A stretch of 64,000 nucleotides of DNA from Homalodisca vitripennis (lineage: Eukaryota; Arthropoda; Insecta; Hemiptera; Cicadellidae), in the NCBI RefSeq assembly GCF_021130785.1, contig NC_060213.1, positions 70,762,001 to 70,826,000 on the forward strand. Direction: 5' to 3'. Below are positions 39,063 through 52,037 of this stretch, piece by piece (the first letter of the stretch is position 1; each line of letters starts with the position of its first letter). The notes beneath the pieces are model-generated. The model did not search any database and was not told where the DNA came from. It saw only the letters and a list, made by a program, of their open reading frames with translations. The position numbers and the translations under genes are program-made.

Positions 39063-39258
39063 GCCATGATGATTACACACAGGGCCAATATATGAAATAT
39101 TTTGCAACGCTCAGCCACATTCCATGGACTGATATATACTATCATTAAACCCAATGCTTCTCATATGAAAATATTAAGGTCCCTAAAAAATGTCTAATCC
39201 AATGATCAGTTTGTTCTCCAGGTATCGTGCGATCAGATAGACAGACAGACATAGATTA
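39063..39258 (+). repeat. Dispersed repeat, copy 3 of 3
   Basis: Contains aacgctcagccacattccat, ggactgatatatactatcat and a terminal gatagacagacagacatag. It is related to the copies at 22746 and 30226. A GACAGACAGACA tail is common at the ends of old insect retroposons. Confidence 0.5.
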
Positions 39259-39330
39259 ATTTTAACGGCCCCTCGAGTGACATGCCTCAAGGGCAAGAAC
39301 AATTTTAAAATGTCCACTAACGCTCAATCC

Positions 39331-40685
39331 GTTATTAGTCAAAATAAATCATATAAATAGTCCGTTATATATAAAATCACAACATTTAAGTGTACCTATG
39401 AGGTTTATACGAGTAAGTAGCATTGATTTTAGTGTACGTTCCTCAATATAGACTACTGTCCCTGTCTTCTATATGCATAATTATTTAATCGAAACAAAAA
39501 TTTATATTCATAATTACAAGAGAAATACTGGTGTTCTTACTCTCCGAGTTCCTTTGTTCCTAGAAATATATGTTTAGGGTTTTAAGATACATTACTTAAT
39601 AGTCTGAGTCGTTTTAAGGCGGTTAAGATAATTCTACTGTAGTTTTTCACCAAGATTTCAACAAAGTAAAATGAAAATATTCTAGTCGGATGAAGTCTAT
39701 GTGATCAAACTAACATAAAGTTTCTTTCACGGATATTTGCCCATACAGTTACAGGACAAGGGAACTTCAGAAACTGTAAACTTCTACATCAAAGTCGTCT
39801 AGAACATTGGAGTTAACATTAAAGTTCCTGTAAGTGATCACGGAACTTTAACTTTATTACACGATACAAGCATCTTAAGCGTGCTCTTATAGTCCAAAAC
39901 TTTGTTATGAATTCAGTATTGACATAGTTACCTTCGTTACATGTCAGTAAAATAGGTACCGTTTATAAGATTCATAAAAATAATTCCGGTCTCATTCAAA
40001 ATATTTTACACGTATGTTGTAACTTAGATCGTGCTTTCTGCAACAAAAATAGTTTGGTGTTACAACACTACATTTTTCAAAAAATACAAAATTAATCTGA
40101 TAAGATTTGCTTATTCAATAAGTAGATTAATCATTCCCACAGTACATTGATAAATAATGCCAGTCCAATGTATAATAGACAGGATGTCCTTGTATATGAC
40201 ATTGATAGACTCAGAAACTATTTGAATATTTGACAGTTACGTATATTAAATAGCCAAACACTATTTGAAGGCGCTAAGCTATGATGTATATTTGTCTTTA
40301 AAATAAATTTCTGGTTGCACTTATAACATAAATCGAGCATAATTCAGTTATGAACAATAATGACCATCATGAAGTAATTTTCAGAAGAAGGCAAACTTAA
40401 CATTAGCGTCAGAAATACAATTCGTTTTGAACCGGAAATGCTCATACAGCTGCAAATTATACAAAATTGCATGCGAAGACGCGGTTAACTACTAGTAGGC
40501 TATACTACACAGTAATTATATGATTGAAAAATATGCAATTTGAAGATATATCGCGGTCGTGTAAAAAGATGTTAAAAGTATCTTTTTCTTATAAAATCTT
40601 TTTGGAATTATATTATGTCGGTGAGTTACTTCGCTGACTAGATGTTTAATCTACTTATGAATCATAATTTCATATACGGTACAAC
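39331..40685. other. AT-rich non-coding stretch
   Basis: Nothing recognised. Confidence 0.45.
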
Positions 40686-40689
40686 CTCT

Positions 40690-41160
40690 TAATAAATAAA
40701 CACACATTTATTTATTTATTTCAACGGTACACACCATTTATACAAATAGAATAGTACAGAGTAACTTAGTGTTTTAGTTTTATATATAAGTACAACAGTA
40801 ACAAGAATATGACTAGGATTAATAAATACTACACAACAATAACAAAATATGAAACAAATAGATACATTACTTAACGAATGGTAACAAAACAATATTGAAT
40901 TAAACTAGGAAAATAAATAACAAGACTGACATTAGTACCTATAGGCTAGCTGGCTAGCTAAATTACATATCAAATAATGGAAGCTACCTTACATTTAAAA
41001 GACACAACAGATTCATTGAAAAAGTTTAAATGAGTAGCAATATCACTTCCAGTTCTCAGGAGTCTAGAGAGGCCGCTGTGGTACATTATAATAATGGATA
41101 TTGTACTTTCATTTAACATAATGGCCAATGCAATGTAAGTATCATTAACAATCAAACGCA
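40690..41160 (-). mobile_element. Probable LINE 3' end, reverse orientation
   Basis: On the minus strand the segment ends in accgttgaaataaataaata, the same kind of A/T simple tail as the LINEs at 7330 and 44020. A 63-codon minus-strand frame (40970-41161, LNESTISIIIMYHSGLSRLL, then THLNFFNESVV) could be the last part of ORF2 but shows no RT motif. Assignment rests on the tail. Confidence 0.4.
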
Positions 41161-41873
41161 TCAGTTATTATAATGTAATGTTGTAAATATGAAAGATAAT
41201 TTTCATGCTTATGAAATAATATATATTAAAATTATGAGGGTGGCATGTTTATAACGTATGACTATAGCATGAATGTTCTAAATATACGTTTTCCTTTCAA
41301 TTTAGCGGCGAATTTAAAGCCTGTGTGGTATTAGCTTTGAGCAACTTTCAGTATATCAAATGAAAACAGGATTTTACTTTTTAGTTCCTTGAAATTTATG
41401 TGTGTTTTGAAGTTCAATTATTTTTTATTATAAAAATATTATTAAAGATTCCACTTAAACTGCCTGTGCAGAGCTCATAACAGCGTTCTTTCTCGCATTC
41501 AGTTGAAAATTAATTCCTTTCATAAGGATTGAATTCTGCTTCAATTAACAAATTATCACTTATTTCCGAAAATAAAGGATTTAATTTTATATTGTTGAGT
41601 AATTACCTACTGTTTCAATAGTTTTAAAAAAGCCACCATTTATAATCTATGAAATTTTTAAATTATTTTCATCATTACATCCTAATTAACCATATTCTAG
41701 TATAATATTTAAACTAATAATATAATTAATATATTGTAGGTTTAATACCAGGCCAACATATAGGTATTCACTTGAAAATTAGTAATTATTAAACATGTTT
41801 TTGTGTGACTCAGTCTGTTCACTATACATTTAAATCCATGGAAATTTAATTTAATGTTGCAGACTTGGCCTTA

Positions 41874-41877
41874 TTAA
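41874..41877 (+). repeat. TTAA target duplication, left
   Basis: ttaa precedes gggcagtctgac and is matched at 42946-42949. Confidence 0.6.
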
Positions 41878-42068
41878 GGGCAGTCTGACCGAAGAAACTT
41901 TTCTTTTGTGTGATTTTCAGTTTATAACACTATTTTTCTTTGGAATCTCCTCTTTCTAACGATATATAACACATATGGTACAGAAAATTCTAAATAAGTG
42001 AAAAAATTTATTTAAAATAACCTTGCACACCAAAAAGTCGATCCAACCCCGCTACTATAGTCCGAATC

Positions 42069-42552
42069 ATAAAAGCAACCCGTGAAAATGATACCTATGA
42101 CCACACCAAGCACTTTCATTTGCCTGAGGTGATACTTCAAGAGATCAAACCTATATTCAGGGATCTTGCCAAGCCAGAACTGTTGCAAAAATGTCTCAGA
42201 GGTAAATCCCAAAACCCCAATGAATCTTTGAACAATGTTATCTGGAGTAAAATACCTAAAAGAACATTTGTAAATCTTGAAACCCTGAAATTTGGTGTAT
42301 TTGAAGCTGTTTTGACATGTGGACACTTAGCTAAAGTAAAATTAATGGAACACTTAGGCCTACAAATTGGAAGGAATTTTCTTCAAACTGCAAGACGTCT
42401 CGATTTCGACCGTGTTTCCAAAGCTGAAAAAGCTGTTTCCGATATGGAAAAAAATTAGACAGTCAAGAAATGTTGCCAAAAGGAAGTTAGAGTACTTGTA
42501 TGAGGCAGAAGATGATCCAGACAATCCTAGTTACTGTGCTGGACATTATTAA
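42069..42552 (+). pseudogene. C-terminal fragment of Mutator-like/Kolobok-like transposase
   Basis: The frame from about 42069 reads YDHTKHFHLPEV, then VILQEIKPIFRDLAKPELL, then KCLRGKSQNPNESLNNVIW near 42190, then KIPKRTFVNLETLKFGVFEA. From memory, this order (HTKHxHLPEV, IKPxxRDLA, CLxGKxQNPNESFN.xIW.R.PK, LxFGVxDAV) is the conserved C-terminal half of a transposase family seen in aphids, other arthropods and Hydra, commonly annotated Mutator-like. The frame stops at 42456, but shifting by one base inside an A-rich run near 42445-42455 restores a tail, YLYEAEDDPDNPSYCAGHY, that fits the family's acidic, tyrosine-rich ending. Upstream homology stops near 42050, so the catalytic core is missing. 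It cannot be an active enzyme. Confidence 0.7.
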
Positions 42553-42682
42553 AAGTAAGAAAATTTATTTATTACATATTTTTTGTTTTTTGGCTGTTCA
42601 CCTATACTGTATAAAACCTAAAACCTACACCGATTGAGATATCTTAATAGAATTTTTAACACACATTCCTTAGCTAAAATAC

Positions 42683-42834
42683 TAGTGCCCTAGGAGAGTG
42701 TTTTGAGATATAATTATCCTAATTTGATTTTAAAATATTTATATATTAAAATTTTTAATTTTTAAACACAAAAATTTTAAAAATTCATAATTTATTTAGT
42801 AAAAAAAAAACTAAAAACCTCTCCTAGGGCACTA
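42683..42834. repeat. Perfect 16-bp internal inverted repeat in the TTAA element
   Basis: tagtgccctaggagag at 42683-42698 is the exact reverse complement of ctctcctagggcacta at 42819-42834, separated by 120 bp of AT-rich sequence just after the transposase stop. Confidence 0.85.
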
Positions 42835-42945
42835 CAAAAATACATGATCTTCAAAATAAAACCAAAAGCAGTAAGCTATCTTAAATAGTTTTCAAGTTAT
42901 GCAACATATAGTTAACATTGCGTTCTTATGGGAGTCGGACTCCCC

Positions 42946-42949
42946 TTAA
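42946..42949 (+). repeat. TTAA target duplication, right
   Basis: ttaa follows ggagtcggactcccc. Confidence 0.6.
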
Positions 42950-43384
42950 GACAAAATAAAGTGTACGTAAAAATGTGATGTACTTAAAGAAATTGACTTA
43001 GGGAAGGTAATGATAAGATTCCTCAAGCGGCTCTTTCAACTATAACACTTAACTATTAAGTTGTTGTATTACTAAATATATAGAGAAATAATTTAATTTT
43101 AATCGGCTAAAGATTTTAATTTATTAATTGATCTGAATTCAGTTAGTTTATAAAGTTTGGTAGGAAAATCAAACTGTGTTTTGTAAAATTTAAAACTTGT
43201 TTTTACTTACTTTTAAATACACTCTCAAGACACGACATCAAAACCAATATTTTCAAAAATTGAAGTAATACAGTGATTTTATTGAAATATATCTAGCAAT
43301 AGCAAAATGGTTAATTCAATCAAACAAAAATAGTAAAAAGTGTTATAAAGTGTTATATACTAAAAATAGTATAAGTGGTATATC

Positions 43385-44040
43385 AGAACTGGATTTGCCA
43401 ACAAGACTACACAAACTGGTAAAGGGGGTAATTGACTGTCCTCAGCTACTTGCACTACTGTAATTTCGGCTGCCAGGAAACACTCGCTCTCAGGACATCT
43501 TCTCTAGGAGAGCCATGCCCACACACTCCACAGTCATCACAGTTGTATTCCTCGTCTGGGGAGGGAGGGTAACGAAGTCTCCGGTGAGGTAGACTTCTTC
43601 AGCACCAGTCCGGCTGCCTTCAAGAAGTGCCTAAGACAAATAATCTTTCCACCACAGACATAATGTAAATACTTCTATAGCTTATTTAATAGTTATTGTT
43701 GTTCTGCGTTGTTCTCTGTTGTTGTACTTAATATTTTTGTTTATTTCCATTTGTTATTTATTACTACTGTTGTTAAGCTGTTTGATTTTTCTTTAATATG
43801 TTCAGTTCTCATATCGTAATTGCACTGTTTATCTATTGTTATCTTACTTCATACTTTATTATCTGTTACTTGTTACTGCCTATAGTTTATATTGTTACAC
43901 TACTCATGTTATTATTAGTATCCTTGTTATTTATGAAAACATTGTTAATTAGTTTTATATTATTATATTTTGTTCAAGCATGCTATCTCTACCATATAAT
44001 CAATTGTAAAAATGGGTTACCGTTGGAAATAAAATAAATA
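43385..44040 (+). mobile_element. 5'-truncated LINE 3' end (Jockey/CR1-like)
   Basis: Reading from about 43392, one frame gives DLPTRLHKLVKGVIDCPQLL and, after a TAA, FRLPGNTRSQDIFSRRAMP. This matches the end of LINE ORF2 (helix, IDCPELL, then xVPxRNTRxxxLF), downstream of the reverse transcriptase. A long T-rich untranslated region follows, ending ccgttggaaataaaataaat at about 44015-44040, the same type of tail as in the LINE at 7330. The RT domain is missing, so only the last tens of codons and the 3' UTR remain. The 79-codon hydrophobic frame at 43798-44037 is UTR. Confidence 0.6.
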
Positions 44041-46997
44041 AATAAATAAGACCGCGCCTTCAGGTACACCCACATCTCCCACTGGCATTAGTGTTAAACT
44101 GCCCCCGACCTTCATATGTCTTCATTGAGATAACTACAGATCAGCTAAAAGCTACATCCTTCACATATATTCCTACTTATTTTAGTAATATGATTGTGTA
44201 TTATGCCAAGGCAAATGATTTTAAATAAAAAAGAACGATAATTTTGTTGTTATACTCCAATACTGGGTGTTCAAAGAGGTAGATACAACTTAAATAAATG
44301 GTTGCTGTCACGAGAATAACTAAAAAATCATACGAACATATGACCTCGATATGATATTTGTTTGACCTATGTGTTTTTGTATTAAAATATAACATCAAAG
44401 TAATTTTAAATACGAATAACTTGAAACTTAGCAGTTAAGCAATCAAAGGGAAATGTACAAAGATCTAACTAAAATGGTCCAAATCACATATGGTATATTT
44501 GAAATAAACTGATTGAATTGAGTAGACATATCTGTTTTCTTTCATATCTGTTTTCAGTTTAAAGAATGTAACATGCTCGAAAGTACAGGTGAAGATTTCA
44601 GAATACGATATTACGTCCTATTCTCATCTGAAAGAGGGAGGGTCACGTCTACCTAACTAATACTAAATAATGTGCGCATCTAGAGACACCGGTCATTTTA
44701 AGGAGAACTTGAATATGTAAAACTTTTTCGGACAAAAACTGATGATTCAAAAAGAGGATAAATTTAAATTAGTACCAGATAAATAAGAGCCGTAAAAATC
44801 TGGGTTTTTTTACAATTTTTAACCTGTCACTGAATTCTGTAACTTTGAAGGGATGGCAGCATTGCTCCCTCTCCATTACTCTCAACAACTAATCCGCTTT
44901 CTAGAAGCTTAGCCAACGTCATTTATTCACTAACTCCATAAGAACTTCTCGTTTTGTTCAAGGGTAGTACTACGTATTGTCTGTTTTACAACACGTGCAT
45001 TCAAGTTTAATATTGTAAATGTTGAACACGATTAGTTGAAAGGATTTAAGCTATAAATTAATTTTATCTTTATACATAAGAGACAAAGCTCTCACTCACT
45101 TATTACTAGTTCTTCGACTTCACAATATCACATTGAGTTTAAACTTGGCACACGTATGGCTTATAATCTAAATAGGATAACAAATTATTTTAATACGATC
45201 AATCGATGAACCTTCTATAGGCGCTGAAATGGGATCGCAAGTTCTAGGAGAGCTTTATTTTGTTTTCAGCCTATCTATAACCTATAAGTATGAAAATTGA
45301 CAGACATATTTAATATGCTATTAAAAGACAAATAAAATGCGTTTTGTGAATATCAACCAATCATAGTGGTAGATATAATATTGGGACCTTAACAATAATA
45401 CATATTATTGCTACACGTTTAAATATTATGTGTAATTGTAACTCGCCCCTACGAATAAATATTATGAATTCCTACTTTCCTTTTTAATAAATTGTGCAAT
45501 AATGGTCAATGTTTTGATTAGAACACAAATATTACAAATGAGTGTATGAGTTGAGTCTAGGCGAACTCATTAGTGCTCCTGAGATAACAATGGTTCTCCA
45601 TTGGTTTTGAGCTGTACTTTAGGCGACGCCATTGTTCTCACAATAATGAAACATATATCTCTAACAGGGAGAAAGCATTCTGTTAGTTTTCAGTTAATCC
45701 CCCACCTTCCTAGATCAACCCAAATACACATTTCAGCTGAACCTGAATCAATAAATGTAAAGTATGAAAATAACTCTGCGATCTAAATTTGTAACTTTCG
45801 TTGAATATAAATAAAACTGAAAATTTCGATTATTGTATTAGTTTTGCTAAACTACTTCTTTAGTTTTAACGTTTCATAGGATTTTTGTTTTTAATATCTA
45901 TTTATTTTTGCAACATGTTTAAAAACAACATGTTTCTATTATCCGTTTTAAGGCGCCTTTTTTCCTAAAATTTTAAGTAGTTGTACTATCTGTACTAAGT
46001 TATGAATTAATTAAAATTGTGTAAAAAGAGTTGCTACGAAGCTAAAGAGACGTTTAAATAACTTTACCCCTCCAATTTTATATTTATTAAGTATTTTTTT
46101 TTAATATTAAAAGCTCCACGAACATATATCTCAAATAAGGGTAAAAAGATTAATTTTTATGTATTTAAATATACAACAAAACTAAAATTATGTTTTTCTC
46201 TTAATTTTAAAAATTATATCGTAAAAATTAAAACCCAACGATGATAGAAATGTATATGTATAACGTAGAACATTAATGTCCTAGTGTTTCGTTATTCATG
46301 CCTGTAACTAATATTTAATGATTAATAAGTTCAGTGTTTCAAATTGTAAGTTACAATATTCAAAATACACTAATTAGATGTTAATTTACTGTATATGACA
46401 TGATGTTGAGTGGTAGACAGGGCTTGACAGCCCAAACTCCGCCTACTTAATAAAAGCATTTTCTATTTTATATTTGTAATGACCAATCTTAAGATAAAAA
46501 ACTAACCACTAAAATATAAATAGTATTTTTAGTTAAAATATTCAATTAAAACATTTTCATTAGTATAAGATAATAAAAGCTTTATGGAATCGTTATACTA
46601 TTTAATTATATACGCGTAACTTTGAGGTATTTGGGAAAAGGAAATATAGAGCTGAGAATAAAGGGACTAAGTAGAGGAATGATACCTTTTATGAAAGTTA
46701 TCTTCACAGTTCTCACGCAGCGCACGGCACGGCAACCACTGGGTCAACAAAGTCAGTATATACTATAAATATGGTACATAGGTAGACGGGCAGGTGGAAT
46801 CACAGAGAATATAGTATGAGTTCACATTAATAGTCAATGAGATTGGTGCGGGGAGGGACAAGTTAGATGAGGGAATCCACGTATGTCCATGGCTAAAGGA
46901 GAACACCACATAATCCAGGTGGTTTTCAAGATAGTTCTTAAGTCAATACCCTCTCCTTGTGTTTGAAAAATTGTAATAAGTAGCTATTGTAATAAGT
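44041..46997. other. AT-rich non-coding stretch
   Basis: No gene or clear repeat recognised. The 65-codon minus frame at 44201 and the 61-codon plus frame at 45601 carry no motif. Confidence 0.45.
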
Positions 46998-47033
46998 AAC
47001 TTATATAGGAAGTACTCACTTCCTATATAAGTT
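46998..47033. repeat. Perfect 16-bp stem, 4-base loop hairpin
   Basis: aacttatataggaagt, loop actc, then acttcctatataagtt. Just upstream is a short direct repeat (gtaataagtagctattgtaa then taagtaac), suggesting local template slippage. Confidence 0.9.
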
Positions 47034-47966
47034 TAGTGATATCTGATGGACAAACTGTCCTGCCTCAACAATGAAGCCCTCGTACTGTGTCCGTATGTAT
47101 TAACTTAAGTGATATCATATAAGACAAGAATTTATTGTAAATGTTAATATTAACTTATTGTAAAGTAAATGGTAGTTAAATTCTTATCCGTTTGTTTGTT
47201 TTATGAACTAAGCCATTGTAGAAGTTGCTCGTGGTCACCCATCTTGGCAGTTTTATTTTGTTGATTAACTAGCCGATAAATGCGGTTTCGCAAGCAATGT
47301 TTTGAAATAAACATTCTTAACCTACTTATTAAAAACACCGACAATATTATATAATGCTCCACTATGATATTTGTAAATGTAAGTAGGCACCGATCAGGTA
47401 CATATTATGTTTTGTTCATGATTAGACGGTTAGAGGTTGAGGGACTAACTATTATATGAAGTTAACGCGTATAGGAGCATTTCTGATTCAAATAAATTAT
47501 ATTTACGATGCCACTATTGGGTTTGAATTGGTGCTCTTATCAATAAAATATATACATTGGTCTCAAAAACTTATTTCTGTAAAAAACTACTTATTTCCAC
47601 CACTTATGATCTACTTTCGTTCTTATATATTTCTAGTTGTGTCATAGTTCAGTTTCCCTTGTTTTCCCAATTAAGAAAATATGTTTACCTAGTTAAGACT
47701 GTGAGAAGCCTATTTCGGTAAAAAATTGACTACCTTCGGGTGTTTAATTTCACTTTTAGTCTGATAAAAAAGACATTTTCTCCAAAGTAGAAAATTTCTA
47801 ATGTCATAGTAGAATTTGATAAATTATTAAGATACATAGAGTATATGAAAAGCCTATTTCGACCAAAAGGCCTCTACTTCAGACGGTTAAATTTACTTCC
47901 AGTATGATGTATTTACGGTGTAAAATTTTAGTTTGCTGTATCGTTTCGAACAAACATGAATATATA
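47034..47966. other. AT-rich non-coding stretch
   Basis: Two similar segments, aagcctatttcggtaaaaaa near 47706 and aaaagcctatttcgaccaaa near 47848, suggest a weak local duplication. Otherwise nothing. Confidence 0.4.
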
Positions 47967-47968
47967 TA

Positions 47969-48697
47969 CAGGGGATTCAAAAACTAAACGGCAATCTCTC
48001 GGGAGCTTATTCTATAGCTAAAAACAAGTAAAAAAGTTTATATAACCATATGCCCGGAAACGCTTCGTTAGCGAGTTACGACTAGCGAAAGATTTCGCCC
48101 GGATTTCAGAACCCTTGGTGAAGTCAGGCCGTATAAAAATGGTAAAGGTAGTTACAAAGATACAAATACGATTGTTTTTTATGTTTTTATATCTGAAAAA
48201 TTTATTAAAATTCGTCCCAGAGCTGTAAATGCAATACTTTCAGAGATATCTTACGTAAAACACAAGAATTGGTGCAAAGAAATAACACATTTTTGTGTTT
48301 AACGTAAGATTACTTCCATAAATGTTGAATAAAGGTAATTTTTTTCTTAAACAGATTTGTAGAACATTTAATTCTGAAAATATTCATGTGAATTACTTAG
48401 GAAAAAAATTAATAATAGGTATTGAAATTTAGCTTTATTTAAAAATAAAACAGACGCACAAAAATGCATATTCTTATCTGCATAAAATATTAACTAATGT
48501 TTAGGTTGTGAGTAACAGCTGATCATTTATTCAACACTTTTTATCGTCATATATTCTTTGCAAAGGTTGGCAATATCAGCTGATCAACAATTAAGTTCAT
48601 GAAGTAATATTTGAATAACCTTTATGGAGGTTTTTGTATTGTGGCGTGTGAAGATTGTATTTTTTGAGATCCTGTGATTATTTGGAAATATTTTATA
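47969..48697 (+). mobile_element. Solo left end of the rosa-like mariner element
   Basis: This 729-bp segment aligns from end to end with 58542-59269, the inverted repeat plus adjoining interior of the complete element 10.5 kb downstream, with only a few per cent differences. It begins caggggattcaaaaac after a TA and stops abruptly at ggaaatattttata, with no transposase and no right end. It is a truncated or internally deleted copy. Confidence 0.85.
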
Positions 48698-51600
48698 TTA
48701 TATATTCCTCAAAAAGTTTATATAACATTTTAAAATCATTATGTTTTGGGTTGTAGAATTCTTGTTTTATTTATCTTTCGTCAGTTATAATTTTATCAGT
48801 TTAAAATAGTACTTATAAGTAACAATGACAATGACAAAATATGTTTAAATATTTTTCACAGTGTCACATAATGTTAGAGAAAAATTTTTATATTAAATTT
48901 GTTTCACTTGACGCTCATTTTTAAAGACTCTACAACATGGATTATCACCTAACCGTAACAAAAATAGTCGGTCGTAAACCCTGGGACTGAGTGCACCCAG
49001 GGAGAAGTGATGAAAATGTAATGTAGTATTAGGATCCCTGACTCATTAAAACTTTTACTGTTAACAAACTTCTCAATGGTACAGTGTGATACGCTTCCAT
49101 ACTAGTTATAAAGCACTATAGCGACTCATGACATTTTAAATACATAGGATAGCTTCTAAATCATTATCCTTTTTCTTCCAAGTCAACATGCACATTTTAA
49201 TTTTATATTATCTAATGGAAAGGTAATATATAGATATTGTGTTTACGTCACGTAAATGTTGATAGCACTAATAATGCTTTGCACAACGTTATTTCACTTA
49301 TTTTATTTGAAAGCTTCGTCAAGACTTGGAAGTTTTATTTTATCTACATATTATCACTTAACTTATCTTTTCCATTAATTTTTAAGCTGGGGAAACAGTT
49401 ATCACTTAGAAATAAATATATCTTTTCATTGCAAAATATGTGTTAAAGGTAACGTCTTGTCAAAAAAGCTAAACAGATTCATTGCAACTTATGTTGTTTG
49501 TGTTTCTAAGTTGTAAAGTGGAATTAAGAAAATAAATTATACAGTAAATAAATAAATAAAATAAATGAAGTAAAAAGGGAGAATTTTAATGATGAGTATG
49601 ACTAAAAATTTTAAAACATCTAAATTAACATTAAATTTCAAAAAAGTTCCATATGCCTCCCAGTAATCAATACATGTTAAATATTGTAGAATAATTTAAT
49701 TTATATTAAATTCAGTTAGCAAACGAGTATTTAAAAAAGTTGCAGTTGATCTTTACACTTTAATATTCAAATATTATTCAAACGATCCTCAAACTTCTCT
49801 TGTGCATTAGTTACCATTTACAGTACACACTCCTTAGTTTTATTTACACTTTAATCTAACTGCATTTATTATTATACTTTTTTATTTATACCTTGTAATT
49901 TTATTCAACTCTATATAACATTATAACAAATCAGATAAAATAGTTTTATAAGTAAGTAATTATTTTTAAGTTTGTCTCATTATTTAGTAAGGAAACTGTT
50001 TCTAAAAATTTTCAAATATAGAGTAAGTAATTAGAAAACAATTTCACACTTTATGAAATATTAAAATTATTTGTGCCTAATGCAGGATGGATCTTGGTTA
50101 AAACATTTGTAAAATAAAAAAAACAACACTAAATAGTATACTTAAGCCTATAAAAATGATCCCACAGAGCATTGCAAACCGGTTGGTGACAATTATATCT
50201 GTACTATTTATTTGGATTGCAATACTTGTGCATTATTTCTAAAAGAATCATGATGTATATTTGTGGTATTCTTTTCTTCATTTCTCATAAGTTTAAAAAT
50301 TAAATAATACAGATTCATTTAAAAGTATAATAACAATAGCAAAACACTAATATATACACTGTAGTACTACACAATTATTTAATTTTATTACATAGGCAAT
50401 GAAAAAAAAGGTTTTGACACAAATTAGACCTTTTCATCTTTAATAGAGCGGATTCCAAAAATTTGCTTTCTACGTTAAAACCGCTTAAAAATAAGATATT
50501 CGTTAAAAACACACAACAATAGACAAAAAAGTAGACAAATGGTTCTAGGCGTATGAACAGACTAATTAAGGAATGTTTAAATGGTATAAAATTTTTTAAA
50601 TTTTCTGTCAAGTCTGTCACAGGTTGACTTTTTGGAAACTTTAACACAGAAATGGAAATTTTTAACTTAAACACAGTGTAAACTACGATTCGACAGCTGT
50701 TCATGAAATAAATATTGCAAAAAGCTGATTTAGCAGTTTTACTAACTCGTGAAATCTGGATCTAAATATATGTGGTTTTTTACAATATAATGACTTCAAT
50801 TATGAAATTAAGTACGATATAGTTCTAGTAACTTTTAAGTGGAATGTTAAGAAAATTCACCTCGTGAAAGACTTCTAAATGTTTTCTAAGACCAGCCAAA
50901 CGTAACATAACATAATTATATTTAGCAAATATTTAAGGACTAGAGCCTATGTATCAGTATTTTGCTGGTGTCTTACACTTTTGACAAACACGGTATTTAA
51001 CTGACTGACATTTCCAAAGTGTATAAAGCTTCATATACGTAAATAATTACGGAATTTCTAAGAAGTAATTACAGTTATAAAATGAATGCCCTTAGTTAAG
51101 CATCTGTGGCGTACATGAGTCAGCTGAGTGTAATAACTGAGCAAGAGCAGTGCTACCAATTATGTCTTGCTTAGATCAAAGTATCGTAAGGATATGCGTA
51201 AAAGAATTTAATAGAATCATCACACTTTACATGCAAACTTTAACTCAAAATAAAGATGTAACTTATTATTTATTTTTAATGAATGCAGGTACTTTTTATA
51301 TGAAATATAAGTTTAAACTATTAAGTATCAAATACGAAGTGTTTATTTTAATATAAAAATGGAAGTTAAAACCGATTGAAGATTTCATTGTAATGGGCGA
51401 CCCAAAATATTGTGACACCGTTGAAAAAATTGTTTCAATGCTGTTATATAGTTTTTCATATTGATTGATGAAGTAATGAATCGTAACATGCTTTTCGTAA
51501 CGATAGCATGATATTCCAAAGAAGTAAGTTCATTTTCATCTAATTTAATTTTGGCCCTTCATAGTTATAGTTTAAGGTGAAATTAATAACTCAATCCCTT

Positions 51601-51926
51601 TTGAAGATATACACATGAGAGTTATGGTAACGCTCAAGCAAATCCTTTAGAGACGCACGCTCAGTCATTGAGCCTAATCCTGCCAATGTATAAATGAAGT
51701 ATTATGCACAATACAAATTGTATAGCTTTTTTCCTTCCCGAGATTCTATATTTAGAAAAGTTATTGATATTATATCTGACAAATATTCACGTTAAGTTAG
51801 TTATACTAAATTAATAATTTTAATTGAAAAATATGAAAAAATAATTACAAAAATTTTTGCAATATTGAAATTTAATGCAAAGTACACATTCCTAATACAG
51901 TAGTTCTAATTATTAGTATATATAAT

Positions 51927-51928
<2 letters not shown>
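48698..51928. other. AT-rich non-coding stretch
   Basis: No gene supported. The 109-codon minus frame at 50375-50704 is the longest here. It is hydrophobic and shows no recognisable motif, and its length is within chance for this span. Confidence 0.4.
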
Positions 51929-51980
<52 letters not shown>

Positions 51981-51981
51981 C

Positions 51982-52035
<54 letters not shown>
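51929..52035. repeat. Compound microsatellite (AC)n-(AT)n
   Basis: About 25 AC units, then tccatac, then about 25 AT units. Confidence 0.97.

Positions 52036-52037
<2 letters not shown>

Larger units (their letters stand above)
41878..42945 (+). mobile_element. 1068-bp TTAA-flanked DNA transposon remnant
   Basis: The left end gggcagtctgac and the inverse of the right end, ggggagtccgac, match at 10 of 12 positions, and both sides are flanked by TTAA. Such duplications occur in Kolobok and piggyBac elements. The interior contains only the C-terminal part of a transposase (42069-42552), so the element has probably lost its middle and N-terminal coding parts. A second inverted pair, 16 bp and perfect, lies inside at 42683-42698 and 42819-42834. 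Superfamily is unresolved: the protein resembles sequences usually labelled Mutator-like, while the TTAA flanks argue for Kolobok. Confidence 0.65.

Noticed and set aside
38875..39069. 64-codon frame as a small gene
   Set aside because: Not low complexity, but no recognisable family, promoter or splice evidence; left out of the gene list.
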